A stretch of DNA of 45,244 bases from Byssovorax sp. (GTDB lineage: Bacteria; Myxococcota_A; Polyangia; Polyangiales; Polyangiaceae), in the NCBI GenBank assembly GCA_025362495.1, contig JANYGI010000101.1:1-45244 (forward strand), given 5' to 3'. Positions 6,986 to 15,006 of the stretch are shown here, piece after piece. Made by a program: the position numbers and the translations under genes. The notes under the pieces were generated by a model, which had not been told where the DNA came from, did not search any database, and saw only the letters and a list, made by a program, of their open reading frames with translations. Within the stretch, counting starts at the first letter, position 1. Each line of letters starts with the position of its first letter.

Positions 6986-8684
6986 GACCGGCGGCGCCGT
7001 GCCACGAGGCCGAGTGCGACTCCTCCAGCAGTTTCTTGAGCTTCTCGACGTCCACCGGCTTGGCCAGGTGCCGGTTGAACCCCGCGTCGGTGGCGCGCTT
7101 GCGGTCCTCGGGCTGCGCGTAGCCAGTCAGGGCGATCAGGTACGCGCCCTCTAGCGCCGCGTCCCGCCGGATCGCGTGCGCGACCTCGTAGCCGTTCATC
7201 TGCGGCAGGCCGATGTCGCAGAGCACCGCCTCGGGCCGGAAGTCGCGCGCCAGCGCGAGCCCCGTCGAGCCGTCGTGGGCGATCCGCACTTCGTGGCCGT
7301 CGAGCGCCAGCGCCTCCTGCAACATCTCCGCGGCGTCGACGTTGTCCTCGATCACCAGGATGCGCCGGGGCGCCGCCGATGGGTTCGGGAGCGCCGGTGT
7401 GGCCTCCGGCCGCGCCGGCTCGACGCTCTCGAGCCGGAGCCAGAACGTGGATCCGTGAGCGAGCCCCGGGCTCTCGGCCTCGACCGAGCCGCCGTGCAGC
7501 TCCACGAACCCTTTCACCATGGCGAGGCCGAGGCCCAGGCCGCCTCTGGCCCGGTCGAGCGCCTGGGGACCCTGGACGAACGCCTCGAAGACGTGGGCGA
7601 GCGTCTCCGGCGACATGCCCTCTCCCGTGTCGCGCACCGAGAGCACGGCGTCCTGCGCCTCGCGCATCAGAGCGACGTCGACCCGGCCGCCACGGCTGGT
7701 GAACTTCGCGGCGTTCCCCAGCAGGTTGCCGAGCACCTGAACCAGGCGCTCGGGATCGGCGTCGACCCACGGCGACTCGGGCGCGAAGGACGCCGCGAGC
7801 TCGACCCCGAGCGACTCGAACGTCGGCCGGTAGTCGTCGAGCGTGCCGCGGACGAGCTCGCCGAGATCCAGGACTTTGCGCTGGAGCAGGATCTTGCCCC
7901 GCGCGATGCGCGTCACGTCGACGAGGTCGTCGACGAGGCGCGTGAGGTGGCCGATCTGCCGCCCCATCACCGCCAGCGGCCTCTTCGCCGCCTCGGCGTC
8001 CAGCCCGCCTCGCGCGAGCAGGAACAGGCTGGTGCGGATGGGGGCCAGCGGGTTCCTGAGCTCGTGGGACAGCATCGCCAGGAAGTCATCCTTGCGCTGG
8101 CTCTCGTCGTGCAGCACGCGCTCCGCCCGCTTCCGCAGGCTCACGTCCTCGACGCTGAGCAGCACGGAGGGCCGCAAGCCGTCGCGGAGCACGGCCGTCA
8201 CCCGGACGTCGCACTTCCGGTTCCCGCCCGTGAGGAGGATCAGGTCGCAGGACATGTTCCTCCTGTCCTCCGGATCCGCGGTGAGCACACCAGCGCAAAA
8301 AACGTCGAAGCCGGCCCGCGCCGGCCCGAGGAGGTACTCCGAGAAGCGCCGGCCGACGAGGTGCGCGCGCGCGACGCCGAGCAGGCGAGCGGCGGCGTGG
8401 TTCGCCTCCTCGATCGTCTGGTCGGCCGCGAGCACGAGGTAGCCCGTGGGAGCGAACTCGAAGAGGTCGGCGTAGCGCCTGCGCTCCAGCTCGACCTCGT
8501 GCCGCGACAGCTTGAGCTCCTCGTTCTGCATTTCGAGCTCGATCTGATGCACCTCCAGGTCGTGGAGGAGCCGCTGCTGGATCGCCCCACCTTCATCCAG
8601 TATGCGGCGTTGGCGCGCATTGATGCGCGCTACCACCCGCTCGCGCAACCGAGCGCTGGCGCCCGCGGCTTGCTGCTTTTTCAA
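6975..8684 (-). CDS. Hybrid sensor histidine kinase (PAS-HisKA-HATPase-REC)
   Basis: Order of domains: an N-terminal coiled coil (LHDLEVHQIELEMQNEELKL), a PAS domain (RYADLFEFAPTGYLVLAADQ), a HisKA dimerisation helix with phospho-acceptor His in FLAMLSHELRNPLAPI, and an HATPase_c domain with N box (LGNLLGNAAKF), G1 (DTGEGMS) and G2 (GGLGLGLAMVKG). A C-terminal receiver follows, with Asp in VLCDIGLPQMNGYEV and Lys in HLAKPVD. There is no membrane segment, so it is a soluble sensor. A TTG at 8684, just past the stop of the CheB-CheR gene and 9 nt after GAGGG, is the proposed start (569 residues); an in-frame ATG at 8777 would overlap that gene by 83 nt. It is probably co-transcribed with the CheB-CheR fusion and acts as its kinase output. 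Confidence 0.9.
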   Translation of the reverse strand: MKKQQAAGASARLRERVVARINARQRRILDEGGAIQQRLLHDLEVHQIELEMQNEELKLSRHEVELERRRYADLFEFAPTGYLVLAADQTIEEANHAAARLLGVARAHLVGRRFSEYLLGPARAGFDVFCAGVLTADPEDRRNMSCDLILLTGGNRKCDVRVTAVLRDGLRPSVLLSVEDVSLRKRAERVLHDESQRKDDFLAMLSHELRNPLAPIRTSLFLLARGGLDAEAAKRPLAVMGRQIGHLTRLVDDLVDVTRIARGKILLQRKVLDLGELVRGTLDDYRPTFESLGVELAASFAPESPWVDADPERLVQVLGNLLGNAAKFTSRGGRVDVALMREAQDAVLSVRDTGEGMSPETLAHVFEAFVQGPQALDRARGGLGLGLAMVKGFVELHGGSVEAESPGLAHGSTFWLRLESVEPARPEATPALPNPSAAPRRILVIEDNVDAAEMLQEALALDGHEVRIAHDGSTGLALARDFRPEAVLCDIGLPQMNGYEVAHAIRRDAALEGAYLIALTGYAQPEDRKRATDAGFNRHLAKPVDVEKLKKLLEESHSASWHGAAGRHS

Positions 8685-8694
8685 TGCCTTGCCC

Positions 8695-11600
8695 TCATTT
8701 GCTGGGGGAGCCGTGCGCCTCCGTGGTGGCGGCGCTCCGGTCAACGGGCTGAAAAAAGACCGAGATGCCCGTCGCATGAGGATAGAGGCGGATGGCGTAC
8801 CAATCCCGGAACGAGCCCCGCTCGAGCTGCGCCTCGAACGTCTCGGGCCGCCGCGCCGCGATCGCCTCGCGGCATCGCTCCTCGAAGACGGTGCCGGTGG
8901 CCCCCGGATAGACTTCCAGGAGCGGGCGCCCGAGCAGCGCGTCGCGCCCGCGGTCGAGCAGCCTCTCCGCGGCGCGGTTCACGAACGTGATCGCCAGCGT
9001 TTCGTCGAGCGCGACGAAGGCGTCGCTCACCCCCTCGAGGATGCCGGCGAGCCGCGCGGCGGCTTCCTCACGGTTGCCCGCGGCCCTCTTCAGCTCGTCG
9101 ACGTCGGTGAAGGTCCCGTACCACTTCACGACCGCGTCCTGCTCGTCGCGGATCGGCACGGAGGCCGCCTTGAACCAGCGGTAGTCGCCGCCGCTGCTGC
9201 GGACCCGTACCTGGCTCGCGAACGGAGTCTGCTTCTCGACCGCGACGTCCCACGCGTCGCGGACGCGCTCGCGGTCGTCGCGGTGGACCCGATCGAGCCA
9301 GCCGTAGCCAAGCTGCGGGCCCTCGGCGATCCCGGTGTAGGCGACCCATTGCTGGTTGAGGTAGTCGCAGCTCCCGTCGGGGCGGCAGCCCCAGACCAGG
9401 TTGGGCAGCGAGTCGGCCATCTGCCTGGCCTGGCTTGCCTGCTCCCTCACGGTATCGCCGAGCTGCATCGCGGACGTCGCGTCGGTGAAGGTCAGGACGA
9501 CGCCGTCGATCATGTTCTCCAGCGTGCGGTACGGCATGATGCGCACGCTGAACCAGCGCCCGTCCCCCGTGGAGACTTGCTTCTCCTTGAAGACGAGCGT
9601 GCGCAGGACCTCGCGTGCGTCGTCGGCGAGGCCCGGGTAGGCGAGGTCGGTGGTGATGTCCGTGATCCGCCGCCCCGCGTCGCCGGGGATGAGCTTGAAG
9701 AGCTTTGCCGTCGGGGTCGTGAAGCGTCGCACCTGGAGCGCGTCGTCGAGGAACAGCGTCGCGATGTCGGTGCTGTTCAGCAGATTCTTCATGTCGTTGC
9801 TGGAGCGCGATAGCTCGTCGACCTTGGACTGGAGCTCGTGGTTCACCGTCTGGAGCTCCTCGTTCATCGACTGCATCTCCTCTTTCGAGGTGGTCAGCTC
9901 CTCGTTGCTCGACTGGAGCTCCTCGTTCGTCGACTGGAGCTCCTCGTTCGTCGACTTCAGCTCTTCCTGGGAGGTCTGCATTTCTTCGCGCGAGGTCGCC
10001 ACCTCCTCGCGCGCGCGCTGGAGGGCCTCCTCGATCTGCGTGACTCGGGCGTTCGCGCGCGTCCGGTGCCCCACCGGGGTCGGAGGCTCCAGAGGAGTCT
10101 CGACGTCCTGGATCACGATGATGACCGTCCCGCGCAGCTCGCGGACGTCGTTGACCGGTTGCACGGTCAAGTCGACGACTTGCGTGCTTCCGTTCGTCCC
10201 CACCTTCACTCCCCGGCTGACGACGGCCCGCTCCTGCTGCACGGCCGTTGCGAAGGCACTCGAGAGCTCGAAACGGAGCCCGTCACGGGCCATGGCAAAG
10301 ATGTTGAGGTTGGCCCTCCCGACGGAGGGCTCGAGGTATTTGCCGGTCCGCCCGCTGATGTAAAGGATATCGCCTCGCGGGGTGGTGAGCACGACGGCAG
10401 GCGAGAAGCGCTGCGCGATCAGACGATCGACCAGCACCTGGAGCTGCTGCGCGGGCAGCTTCCCGTGGTCGATGCTCTCGGGTCGCCCCGTCTTGAAGAC
10501 GGCGCTCAGGCCGGGCGAAGTGAACGAAGACGGCAAATCCAGCGGGGAGGCGATGGTCGCCTCGGTCCGCCGGTAAAGGCGCGTCCGGCCGTCGAGGGGA
10601 GTGAAATGCGACGTGAACGACCCCACCGTCTCGGCGCTCCCGAGGAAGAGGACGCCTCCGCGGTTCAGAGCATAGTGGAAGAGCGGGATGAGCTTCTTCT
10701 GGATCTCGGAGGACAGGTAGATGAGGAGGTTGCGGCACGCCAGGATGTCGAGCCTGGTGAACGGCGGGTCCATGATGATGTTCTGCGGCGCGAACACCAC
10801 GGACTCGCGGATCTCCTTGTTGACGCGGAAGCCGCGGTCGTCCTGCACGAAGAATCGGCGCAGGCGCTCGGGCGAGACGTCGGCCGCGATGTTCGGCGGA
10901 TAGATGCCCTGGCGCGCGCGCTCGATCGCTTGCTTGTCGAGGTCGGTCGCGAAGATCTGGAGCGTCGGGGGCCGAGGCGCGTTGATGAGATCGATCACCT
11001 CTTTGAACGCGATGGCCAGAGAAAAGGCCTCTTCGCCCGTCGAGCAGCCGGGCACCCAGGCCCGCAGCGTGCCCCCCTCGCGCCCCCGGATGAGGTCGGG
11101 CAGGACCGCGTTCTGGAGATGATCCCACGCGTACGTGTCGCGGAAGAAGCTCGTGACGCCGATGAGCAGCTCCTTGAAGAGCAGGTCGACTTCGTGCGGG
11201 TTCTCGCGGAGGAAGCGGACATAGGTCGCTATCCGGTCAATCTGATGCAGGCTCATGCGCCGCTCGATCCGGCGGTAGACAGTGCTCCTTTTGTAAACGG
11301 AGAAGTCGTTGCCGGTCTGGACGCGGAGGAGGATGAAGATTTTGTCGAGCCCGCTCTGTTGCTTGTCCTCGAGCGCCGAGCCGAGCTTGGTGGTGTAAGG
11401 CGCGTGCCGGTGGTAGGTGGAGATCCGCTCGGCGAGCTCGTCGGCCGGAGCGACCACATCGGCGAGCCCCATGTCGATAGCGCTGCGCGGCATGCTGTCG
11501 AACTTCGCCGAATCGAGCGACTGGACGAAGGCGGCCCCGGCCTTCTCCTTGATGGCGCGCAGGCCAAGGGTGCCATCCGAGCCCATGCCGGAGAGCACGA

Positions 11601-12267
11601 CGCCGATGGCGCGCTCCTGCTGGTCCTCGGCGAGCGAACGGAAGAAGAAATCGATGGGGAGGTTGAGTCCGCGCGGCAACGCCTGCGGCAAGAGGTGCAG
11701 CGTGCCGTGCAGGATCGAGAGATCCTTGCTCGGCGGGATCACGTAGACGCAATCGGCCTCGACCTTCTGGCCGTCCGTGGCCTGGGAGACCGGCATCGAC
11801 GTGCATCGCTGGAGGAGCTCCACCATCGCGCCCTTGTGCGTCGGGTTGAGGTGCTGGATGACGACGAACGCCATACCGCACCGCGGCGGTACGCTTCGCA
11901 GGAACTGCTCGAGGGCTTCGAGCCCGCCCGCCGAAGCGCCGATGCCGACGACGGGGAAGCCCATCTCGCCGCGGCGCTCCACCTCGGAGTAGGGCTGCTC
12001 TCGCGCGGGCGCCACGACGTCGCTCGGGCTCTCCGCCTGGTTGTCACCCGGCGTTCGACCCGTGTCGAGCGCTTGTGCCTCGCCCGGCGCCTGGACCTTT
12101 TCGGGACCTTGCGCCTCACCCCGCGCTTGGGTCTTGCCCGGCTTCTCGCCGTCGCCGGTGGAGGGCGCCAGGGTCGCGCGCGCCTCTGCTCCGGGCGCGC
12201 GGGAGCGCTTCTTCATGGATTTCGCGCCCCGCTTCGGCGGCGACGGGAGATTGGCCTTGCCTGTCAT
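8695..12267 (-). CDS. CheB-CheR-PAS fusion signalling protein
   Basis: This is about 1190 residues from the ATG at 12267. Residues 1-100 are a disordered Lys/Pro/Gly/Glu-rich leader with imperfect repeats around GEAQ. A CheB methylesterase domain follows with Ser in GIGASAGGLEA, His in QHLNPTHKG and Asp in LSGMGSDGTLG. Next is a CheR methyltransferase: the N-terminal helical part around STVYRRIERRM, the SAM-binding motif PGCSTGEEAFSLA, and CRNLLIYL. A glutamate-rich coiled coil with repeats of STNEELQ follows, then a CheR-associated PAS domain (STDIATLFLDDALQVRRF), a PAS_3 domain (LPNLVWGCRPDGSCDYLNQQ) and a final PAS. There is no CheB receiver domain. The known role of such fusions is to couple small-molecule sensing to reversible glutamate methylation; the target here is unknown. 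The ORF is open to 12726, but upstream of 12267 it looks non-coding. A second CheB diverges from it. Confidence 0.92.
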   Translation of the reverse strand: MTGKANLPSPPKRGAKSMKKRSRAPGAEARATLAPSTGDGEKPGKTQARGEAQGPEKVQAPGEAQALDTGRTPGDNQAESPSDVVAPAREQPYSEVERRGEMGFPVVGIGASAGGLEALEQFLRSVPPRCGMAFVVIQHLNPTHKGAMVELLQRCTSMPVSQATDGQKVEADCVYVIPPSKDLSILHGTLHLLPQALPRGLNLPIDFFFRSLAEDQQERAIGVVLSGMGSDGTLGLRAIKEKAGAAFVQSLDSAKFDSMPRSAIDMGLADVVAPADELAERISTYHRHAPYTTKLGSALEDKQQSGLDKIFILLRVQTGNDFSVYKRSTVYRRIERRMSLHQIDRIATYVRFLRENPHEVDLLFKELLIGVTSFFRDTYAWDHLQNAVLPDLIRGREGGTLRAWVPGCSTGEEAFSLAIAFKEVIDLINAPRPPTLQIFATDLDKQAIERARQGIYPPNIAADVSPERLRRFFVQDDRGFRVNKEIRESVVFAPQNIIMDPPFTRLDILACRNLLIYLSSEIQKKLIPLFHYALNRGGVLFLGSAETVGSFTSHFTPLDGRTRLYRRTEATIASPLDLPSSFTSPGLSAVFKTGRPESIDHGKLPAQQLQVLVDRLIAQRFSPAVVLTTPRGDILYISGRTGKYLEPSVGRANLNIFAMARDGLRFELSSAFATAVQQERAVVSRGVKVGTNGSTQVVDLTVQPVNDVRELRGTVIIVIQDVETPLEPPTPVGHRTRANARVTQIEEALQRAREEVATSREEMQTSQEELKSTNEELQSTNEELQSSNEELTTSKEEMQSMNEELQTVNHELQSKVDELSRSSNDMKNLLNSTDIATLFLDDALQVRRFTTPTAKLFKLIPGDAGRRITDITTDLAYPGLADDAREVLRTLVFKEKQVSTGDGRWFSVRIMPYRTLENMIDGVVLTFTDATSAMQLGDTVREQASQARQMADSLPNLVWGCRPDGSCDYLNQQWVAYTGIAEGPQLGYGWLDRVHRDDRERVRDAWDVAVEKQTPFASQVRVRSSGGDYRWFKAASVPIRDEQDAVVKWYGTFTDVDELKRAAGNREEAAARLAGILEGVSDAFVALDETLAITFVNRAAERLLDRGRDALLGRPLLEVYPGATGTVFEERCREAIAARRPETFEAQLERGSFRDWYAIRLYPHATGISVFFQPVDRSAATTEAHGSPSK

Positions 12268-12562
12268 TCTGAGCGCCTCGAGCGTGGTTTGAGCGGGGTC
12301 AGGCGGCATCCGCGCCCGGCGGCGGGAAGCTTTGCAAGTGTGCGAGGCCTGACGCAAGCTCCAACACGTGCGCTCCTCCCTCGGGGCCGTGCGTCGCCGA
12401 GAACCTGCTTCGTGGGCGTGGGCCTCCTCCGGTGATTGACCTTCGAGACCGAGCGCGCTAGCCGCTTTCACTCGGCTGCGTGCCGCCCTATGAAAGATGG
12501 AGCCGCTCTTCATGCAGCCCCTGCGCCTCTCCGGCCGGGCGCACCCTACAGCGGAGGAAACC
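12268..12562. promoter_or_regulatory. Divergent intergenic region between the CheB-CheR fusion and the zinc-ribbon/CheB pair
   Basis: This gap of about 295 bp separates two divergent transcription units and must hold both promoters. No clear -35/-10 pair or dyad was found. The only placed signal is GGAGG at about 12554-12558, the ribosome binding site of the rightward unit. Confidence 0.4.
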
Positions 12563-12964
12563 TTGCACCACGCCGAGATGCTCGCCGTTCCCGATCTGGA
12601 CGCCAGCCAGGGCGAACGGATGACCGCCGTTGTTTGCCCTTCGTGCCCCGGGGTGCTCGCCGTCGTCGCCACTGTCGGGAACAAACCCTCGTTCCGCTGC
12701 CGCATCGGGCACATGATCGGAGCCAATCAGCTCCTGGAGATGAAGGAGGTGCGTCTCGAGGATCACCTCTGGGCCGCGGTCACCGCGTGCGAGGAGTTCG
12801 CCGCGCTCCTGCGCGATCTCCAGGCCTTCCCGGAGCGCCAGCGGGCGCTCCTCGAGCAGGCGCTGGAGATCCGGGCGCTGATCGAACGTGCCGAGCCCAT
12901 CCAGTGGCCCGCGACTACCGACGAGGCGTCGCGTTCGGCCGTTGACGGCCCGGAGAAGACATGA
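12563..12964 (+). CDS. Small zinc-ribbon protein resembling the C-terminal extension of CheB proteins
   Basis: This is a 133-residue protein from a TTG at 12563, chosen because GGAGG lies 6 nt upstream; an in-frame ATG at 12497 lacks a ribosome binding site. It contains VVCPSCPGVLAVV, then FRCRIGHMIGANQLLEM, then LEDHLWAAVTACEEFAALLRDL. The CPxC...C..GH arrangement is a putative zinc ribbon. The same ribbon followed by a helix with LWAA is familiar as the C-terminal extension of many stand-alone CheB methylesterases. Here it is encoded separately, upstream of and overlapping (ATGA) the cheB-like gene. It probably associates with that CheB; this is inferred from context. Confidence 0.8.
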   Translation: MHHAEMLAVPDLDASQGERMTAVVCPSCPGVLAVVATVGNKPSFRCRIGHMIGANQLLEMKEVRLEDHLWAAVTACEEFAALLRDLQAFPERQRALLEQALEIRALIERAEPIQWPATTDEASRSAVDGPEKT

Positions 12965-13578
12965 AGATCAATGCCGCGGGCGTCCGGCGGGACGTGATCG
13001 TGATCGGTGCGTCCGCAGGAGGCTTCGAGGCAATCCGGGGCGTCGTCTCTCTTTTTCCGAAGGACATGCCCGCGATCGTGGGTGTCGTGCTGCACCGGGC
13101 TCCGTTCTTCAAGAGCGAGTTCGACCAGATCATGCAGCGCTGGTCACCGATGTCGGTGGTCGAGCCGACCGGGCCGACTCCGCTGGATCGGGGGACGATT
13201 TACCTCGCGCCGCCCGATCGTCACATGCGCTTCATGGGTAGCAGCCTGTTCCTCGATCGTGGTCCGAAGGAGCACTTCACGCGGCCCGCGGTCGACGCGC
13301 TGTTCATGTCGGCCGCCGAGGCGTTCGGGCCGCGCGTCGTGGGCGTCGTGCTCTCGGGGAACGGCTCGGATGGGCTGCTGGGCTGCCTGGCGATCAAGGC
13401 GGCCGGCGGGCTCGTGCTCGTACAGAACCCCGCGGAGGCGGAGTGCACGTCGATGCCAGTCGCGGCTCTCCGTCAAGACCATGTCGACGCGCACCTCGAC
13501 GTCAAGGAGATGGCCGACGTGCTCGGCCGCCTCGCTCTGGGAGCTACGGTCGAGCTGCCGAACGACCATGGCAAGTGA
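12961..13578 (+). CDS. Stand-alone CheB-type protein-glutamate methylesterase
   Basis: This 205-residue protein is a complete CheB catalytic domain without a receiver. The catalytic Ser is in IVIGASAGGFEAI (near residue 18), His in VVLHRAPFF and Asp in LSGNGSDGLLG. The motif is usually GMGSDG or GMGRDG; the Met is Asn here. IYLAPPDRHM and the substrate-loop segment ECTSMPVAA match the family. Its start overlaps the zinc-ribbon gene (ATGA, 12961-12964), with GGAG 6 nt upstream. It removes methyl groups or deamidates glutamines on a partner receptor or sensor in known systems. No chemoreceptor gene is present, so the substrate may be the divergent CheR/PAS protein or something elsewhere. The right inverted repeat begins 12 bp after its stop. 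Confidence 0.9.
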   Translation: MKINAAGVRRDVIVIGASAGGFEAIRGVVSLFPKDMPAIVGVVLHRAPFFKSEFDQIMQRWSPMSVVEPTGPTPLDRGTIYLAPPDRHMRFMGSSLFLDRGPKEHFTRPAVDALFMSAAEAFGPRVVGVVLSGNGSDGLLGCLAIKAAGGLVLVQNPAEAECTSMPVAALRQDHVDAHLDVKEMADVLGRLALGATVELPNDHGK

Positions 13579-13590
13579 GCTGCTCGAGGC

Positions 13591-13640
13591 TCTCCTGCAC
13601 AATCGGTGATGACGATGCGGAAGACAAGCTCTGCCGCGTA
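13591..13640 (-). repeat. Right copy of the 50-bp inverted repeat
   Basis: The reverse complement of 13591-13640 equals 6611-6660 at 48 of 50 positions. The two copies face each other across 6930 bp containing only the four signalling genes and a short remnant. On the minus strand the frame starting at 13640 reads YAAELVFRIVITDCAGE, against YATELV... in the left copy. Confidence 0.9.
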
Positions 13641-14220
13641 GCTACATGTGGATACCCCGGAAGATCATGAATGTGGAGCATGGCTGTGTGCGTCCGACAT
13701 CTCCCCGGACCCAAATCACCGGCCAAGAATGTCAATCGACACGTAGGTTCATGGAATAAGCGGGATTTTCTTCTGTTTGGGAATCGCCAAACGCCCACCC
13801 AGGAGGACTCTCTGAGCCTCAGCCGATTCGGTGGACGGTCGGACCGAGCTGCGAATACGACGACCCATGCTCTCGAGTCGGCCGCGCTCCCCGAACTCGA
13901 TGCTTTCACCGACGTGGAAGCGCGCCCTTCCTCGGGCGAGCTGCGGTGCCGCGGAAGGAGAGTGCGCTGCATGGTTGCCAGGGCTCTCGGCCTCGATCTC
14001 GACGACTTCGGCGCGGCCGGGTTCGTGGCAGCGGCGCCCACCGCACCCAGGCCAACTCGCAACCGCAGCGGACGCATCTCGGGAGGCGCGCATGGAAGAG
14101 CGCCCGGGGAGCGGGCGTAGAACGCGGCGGCGACAGCGTGCTCGGCGATGGCATCGCCGCGGAAGCGTGATCCGTCACCCGAGCGCGCAGCCGCATGCGG
14201 TCGGCGCGCTGGCGGTCGCG
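13641..14220. other. Degenerate region without a convincing gene
   Basis: These 580 bp are less GC-rich than the neighbouring genes (especially 13641-13800), and no frame has both sustained G/C third positions and a recognisable domain. Protein-like scraps occur on both strands, for example FHVGESIEFGERGRLESMG on the minus strand near 13900. A 6-bp hairpin (gtttgg at 13775-13780 with ccaaac at 13787-13792) has no T tract. It may be decayed sequence flanking the inverted repeat. Confidence 0.4.
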
Positions 14221-14571
14221 ATGGTCAAGCCGGCCCGCCTCGCTGCGCTCATGCCGCATTCTCGCTGTTCGTGCGCCGACGACACGGGCCGCCGCGGCAA
14301 GCGTCCCCGCAGTACGCCTGGCCTCGGTAGTCCTCGCGGCACACGAAGAACGGCTTGCACTACGGACGCGCAGTGCGCCGTCCTCGACTCCACGCTCGTC
14401 GGCGCGGAGGCCTGTTGCCCCGGTTGCACGTGGCATGCGGGAGAGAAGCTCTCGGTCGCCGCGTTCAAGGCCGCTTGCGAGGCCACGCCGGCGCCGATGT
14501 GTCCGCCGGTCGGCTGCGCGATGGCCGTCGTGACCCCGGCGTGCGTCGCCGGGACGTGCGTCGCGAAGTAG
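14221..14571 (+). CDS. Small cysteine-rich protein, N-terminus uncertain
   Basis: The last ~70 codons read ACTTDAQCAVLDST, GAEACCPGCTWHAGEKL, EATPAPMCPPVGCA and PACVAGTCVAK, with cysteine spacing typical of small secreted Cys-rich or lipoprotein domains common in myxobacteria ('C..DaDC...CC..C'). Such proteins normally start with a signal peptide. None is convincing here: the ATG at 14221 gives a 116-residue protein whose first 40 residues look non-native, and there is no ribosome binding site. The gene is therefore either started elsewhere by a frameshift or is a 5'-truncated remnant. It converges on the SelW-like gene with a 6-bp gap. Confidence 0.5.
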   Translation: MVKPARLAALMPHSRCSCADDTGRRGKRPRSTPGLGSPRGTRRTACTTDAQCAVLDSTLVGAEACCPGCTWHAGEKLSVAAFKAACEATPAPMCPPVGCAMAVVTPACVAGTCVAK

Positions 14572-14577
14572 CGCGCG

Positions 14578-14838
14578 TCAGCCCGAGGCGAGCCTGGCCT
14601 TCACGGCGGCGATGGCGGCGCGCTCTTCGGGGAAGCCGGCCTCGCCGAGCATCCAGCGGAGGAAGCCCGGGTGGTCCTTCGAGGCGACGAGGTGATCGTT
14701 CACCAGGACGTCGAACTGGTCGCTCGATCCCGCTTCCATCTCGACCTTGACACCCAGCTCTTTTTCGAGACCGGCGGCGAGGCTCGCGGCGCGACAGCGG
14801 TAACCGCACGCCTGGCTGTAGAGGATCTTGACGCTCAC
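14578..14838 (-). CDS. SelT/SelW/SelH-like (Rdx family) protein
   Basis: This is an 86-residue protein from the GTG at 14838, preceded by GAGGA. The frame is open far upstream, but that is an antisense shadow. It has the thioredoxin-like Rdx fold pattern: a first strand VKILY, a loop with ACGYRCRA, a helix LAAGLEKELGVKVEME, then FDVLVNDHLVASK. Family members normally have CxxC or CxxU after the first strand. Here the first position is Ser8, the second is Cys11, and an extra Cys15 replaces the usual Pro/Gly. There is no UGA. A redox role is the family expectation. It is divergent from the E2 gene, with 168 bp between them. Confidence 0.8.
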   Translation of the reverse strand: MSVKILYSQACGYRCRAASLAAGLEKELGVKVEMEAGSSDQFDVLVNDHLVASKDHPGFLRWMLGEAGFPEERAAIAAVKARLASG

Positions 14839-14951
14839 ATTTCCTCGGCTCGAAGGAGTGTACCAAAGGTCGGGCCGCGGGCCCACCTGGCCGATGCGAG
14901 CTCTGTTCCCTACGACCCGCCGCGGGCGCTCGCTTGCCCCCGCTTGCGACG

Positions 14952-14980
14952 TTGCCGCCATGCGGCGCACGTCGTATAGC
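14952..14980 (+). promoter_or_regulatory. Candidate sigma70-type promoter for the E2-glyA operon
   Basis: TTGCCG (14952-14957), a 17-bp spacer and TATAGC (14975-14980) lie directly upstream of the E2 start at 15007. The predicted leader is about 20 nt and contains AGGAG at 14990-14994, 12 nt before the ATG. The match is partial and is not tested. Confidence 0.35.
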
Positions 14981-15006
14981 CGCGCGCCCAGGAGCCAAGA
15001 ACGAAG

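Noticed and set aside
9840-10020. Short direct DNA repeats suggesting a CRISPR-like array
   Set aside because: They encode the STNEELQ-type heptads of a coiled coil in the CheB-CheR protein; there are no spacers.
9838-12435. An 865-codon plus-strand frame opposite the CheB-CheR gene
   Set aside because: CheB, CheR and PAS motifs are unambiguous on the minus strand. The plus frame reads as repetitive Arg/Leu/Val composition.
12268-12726. N-terminal extension of the CheB-CheR protein up to an ATG at 12726
   Set aside because: The extension is not protein-like and would overlap the divergent zinc-ribbon gene. The ATG at 12267 leads into a plausible Lys-rich leader.
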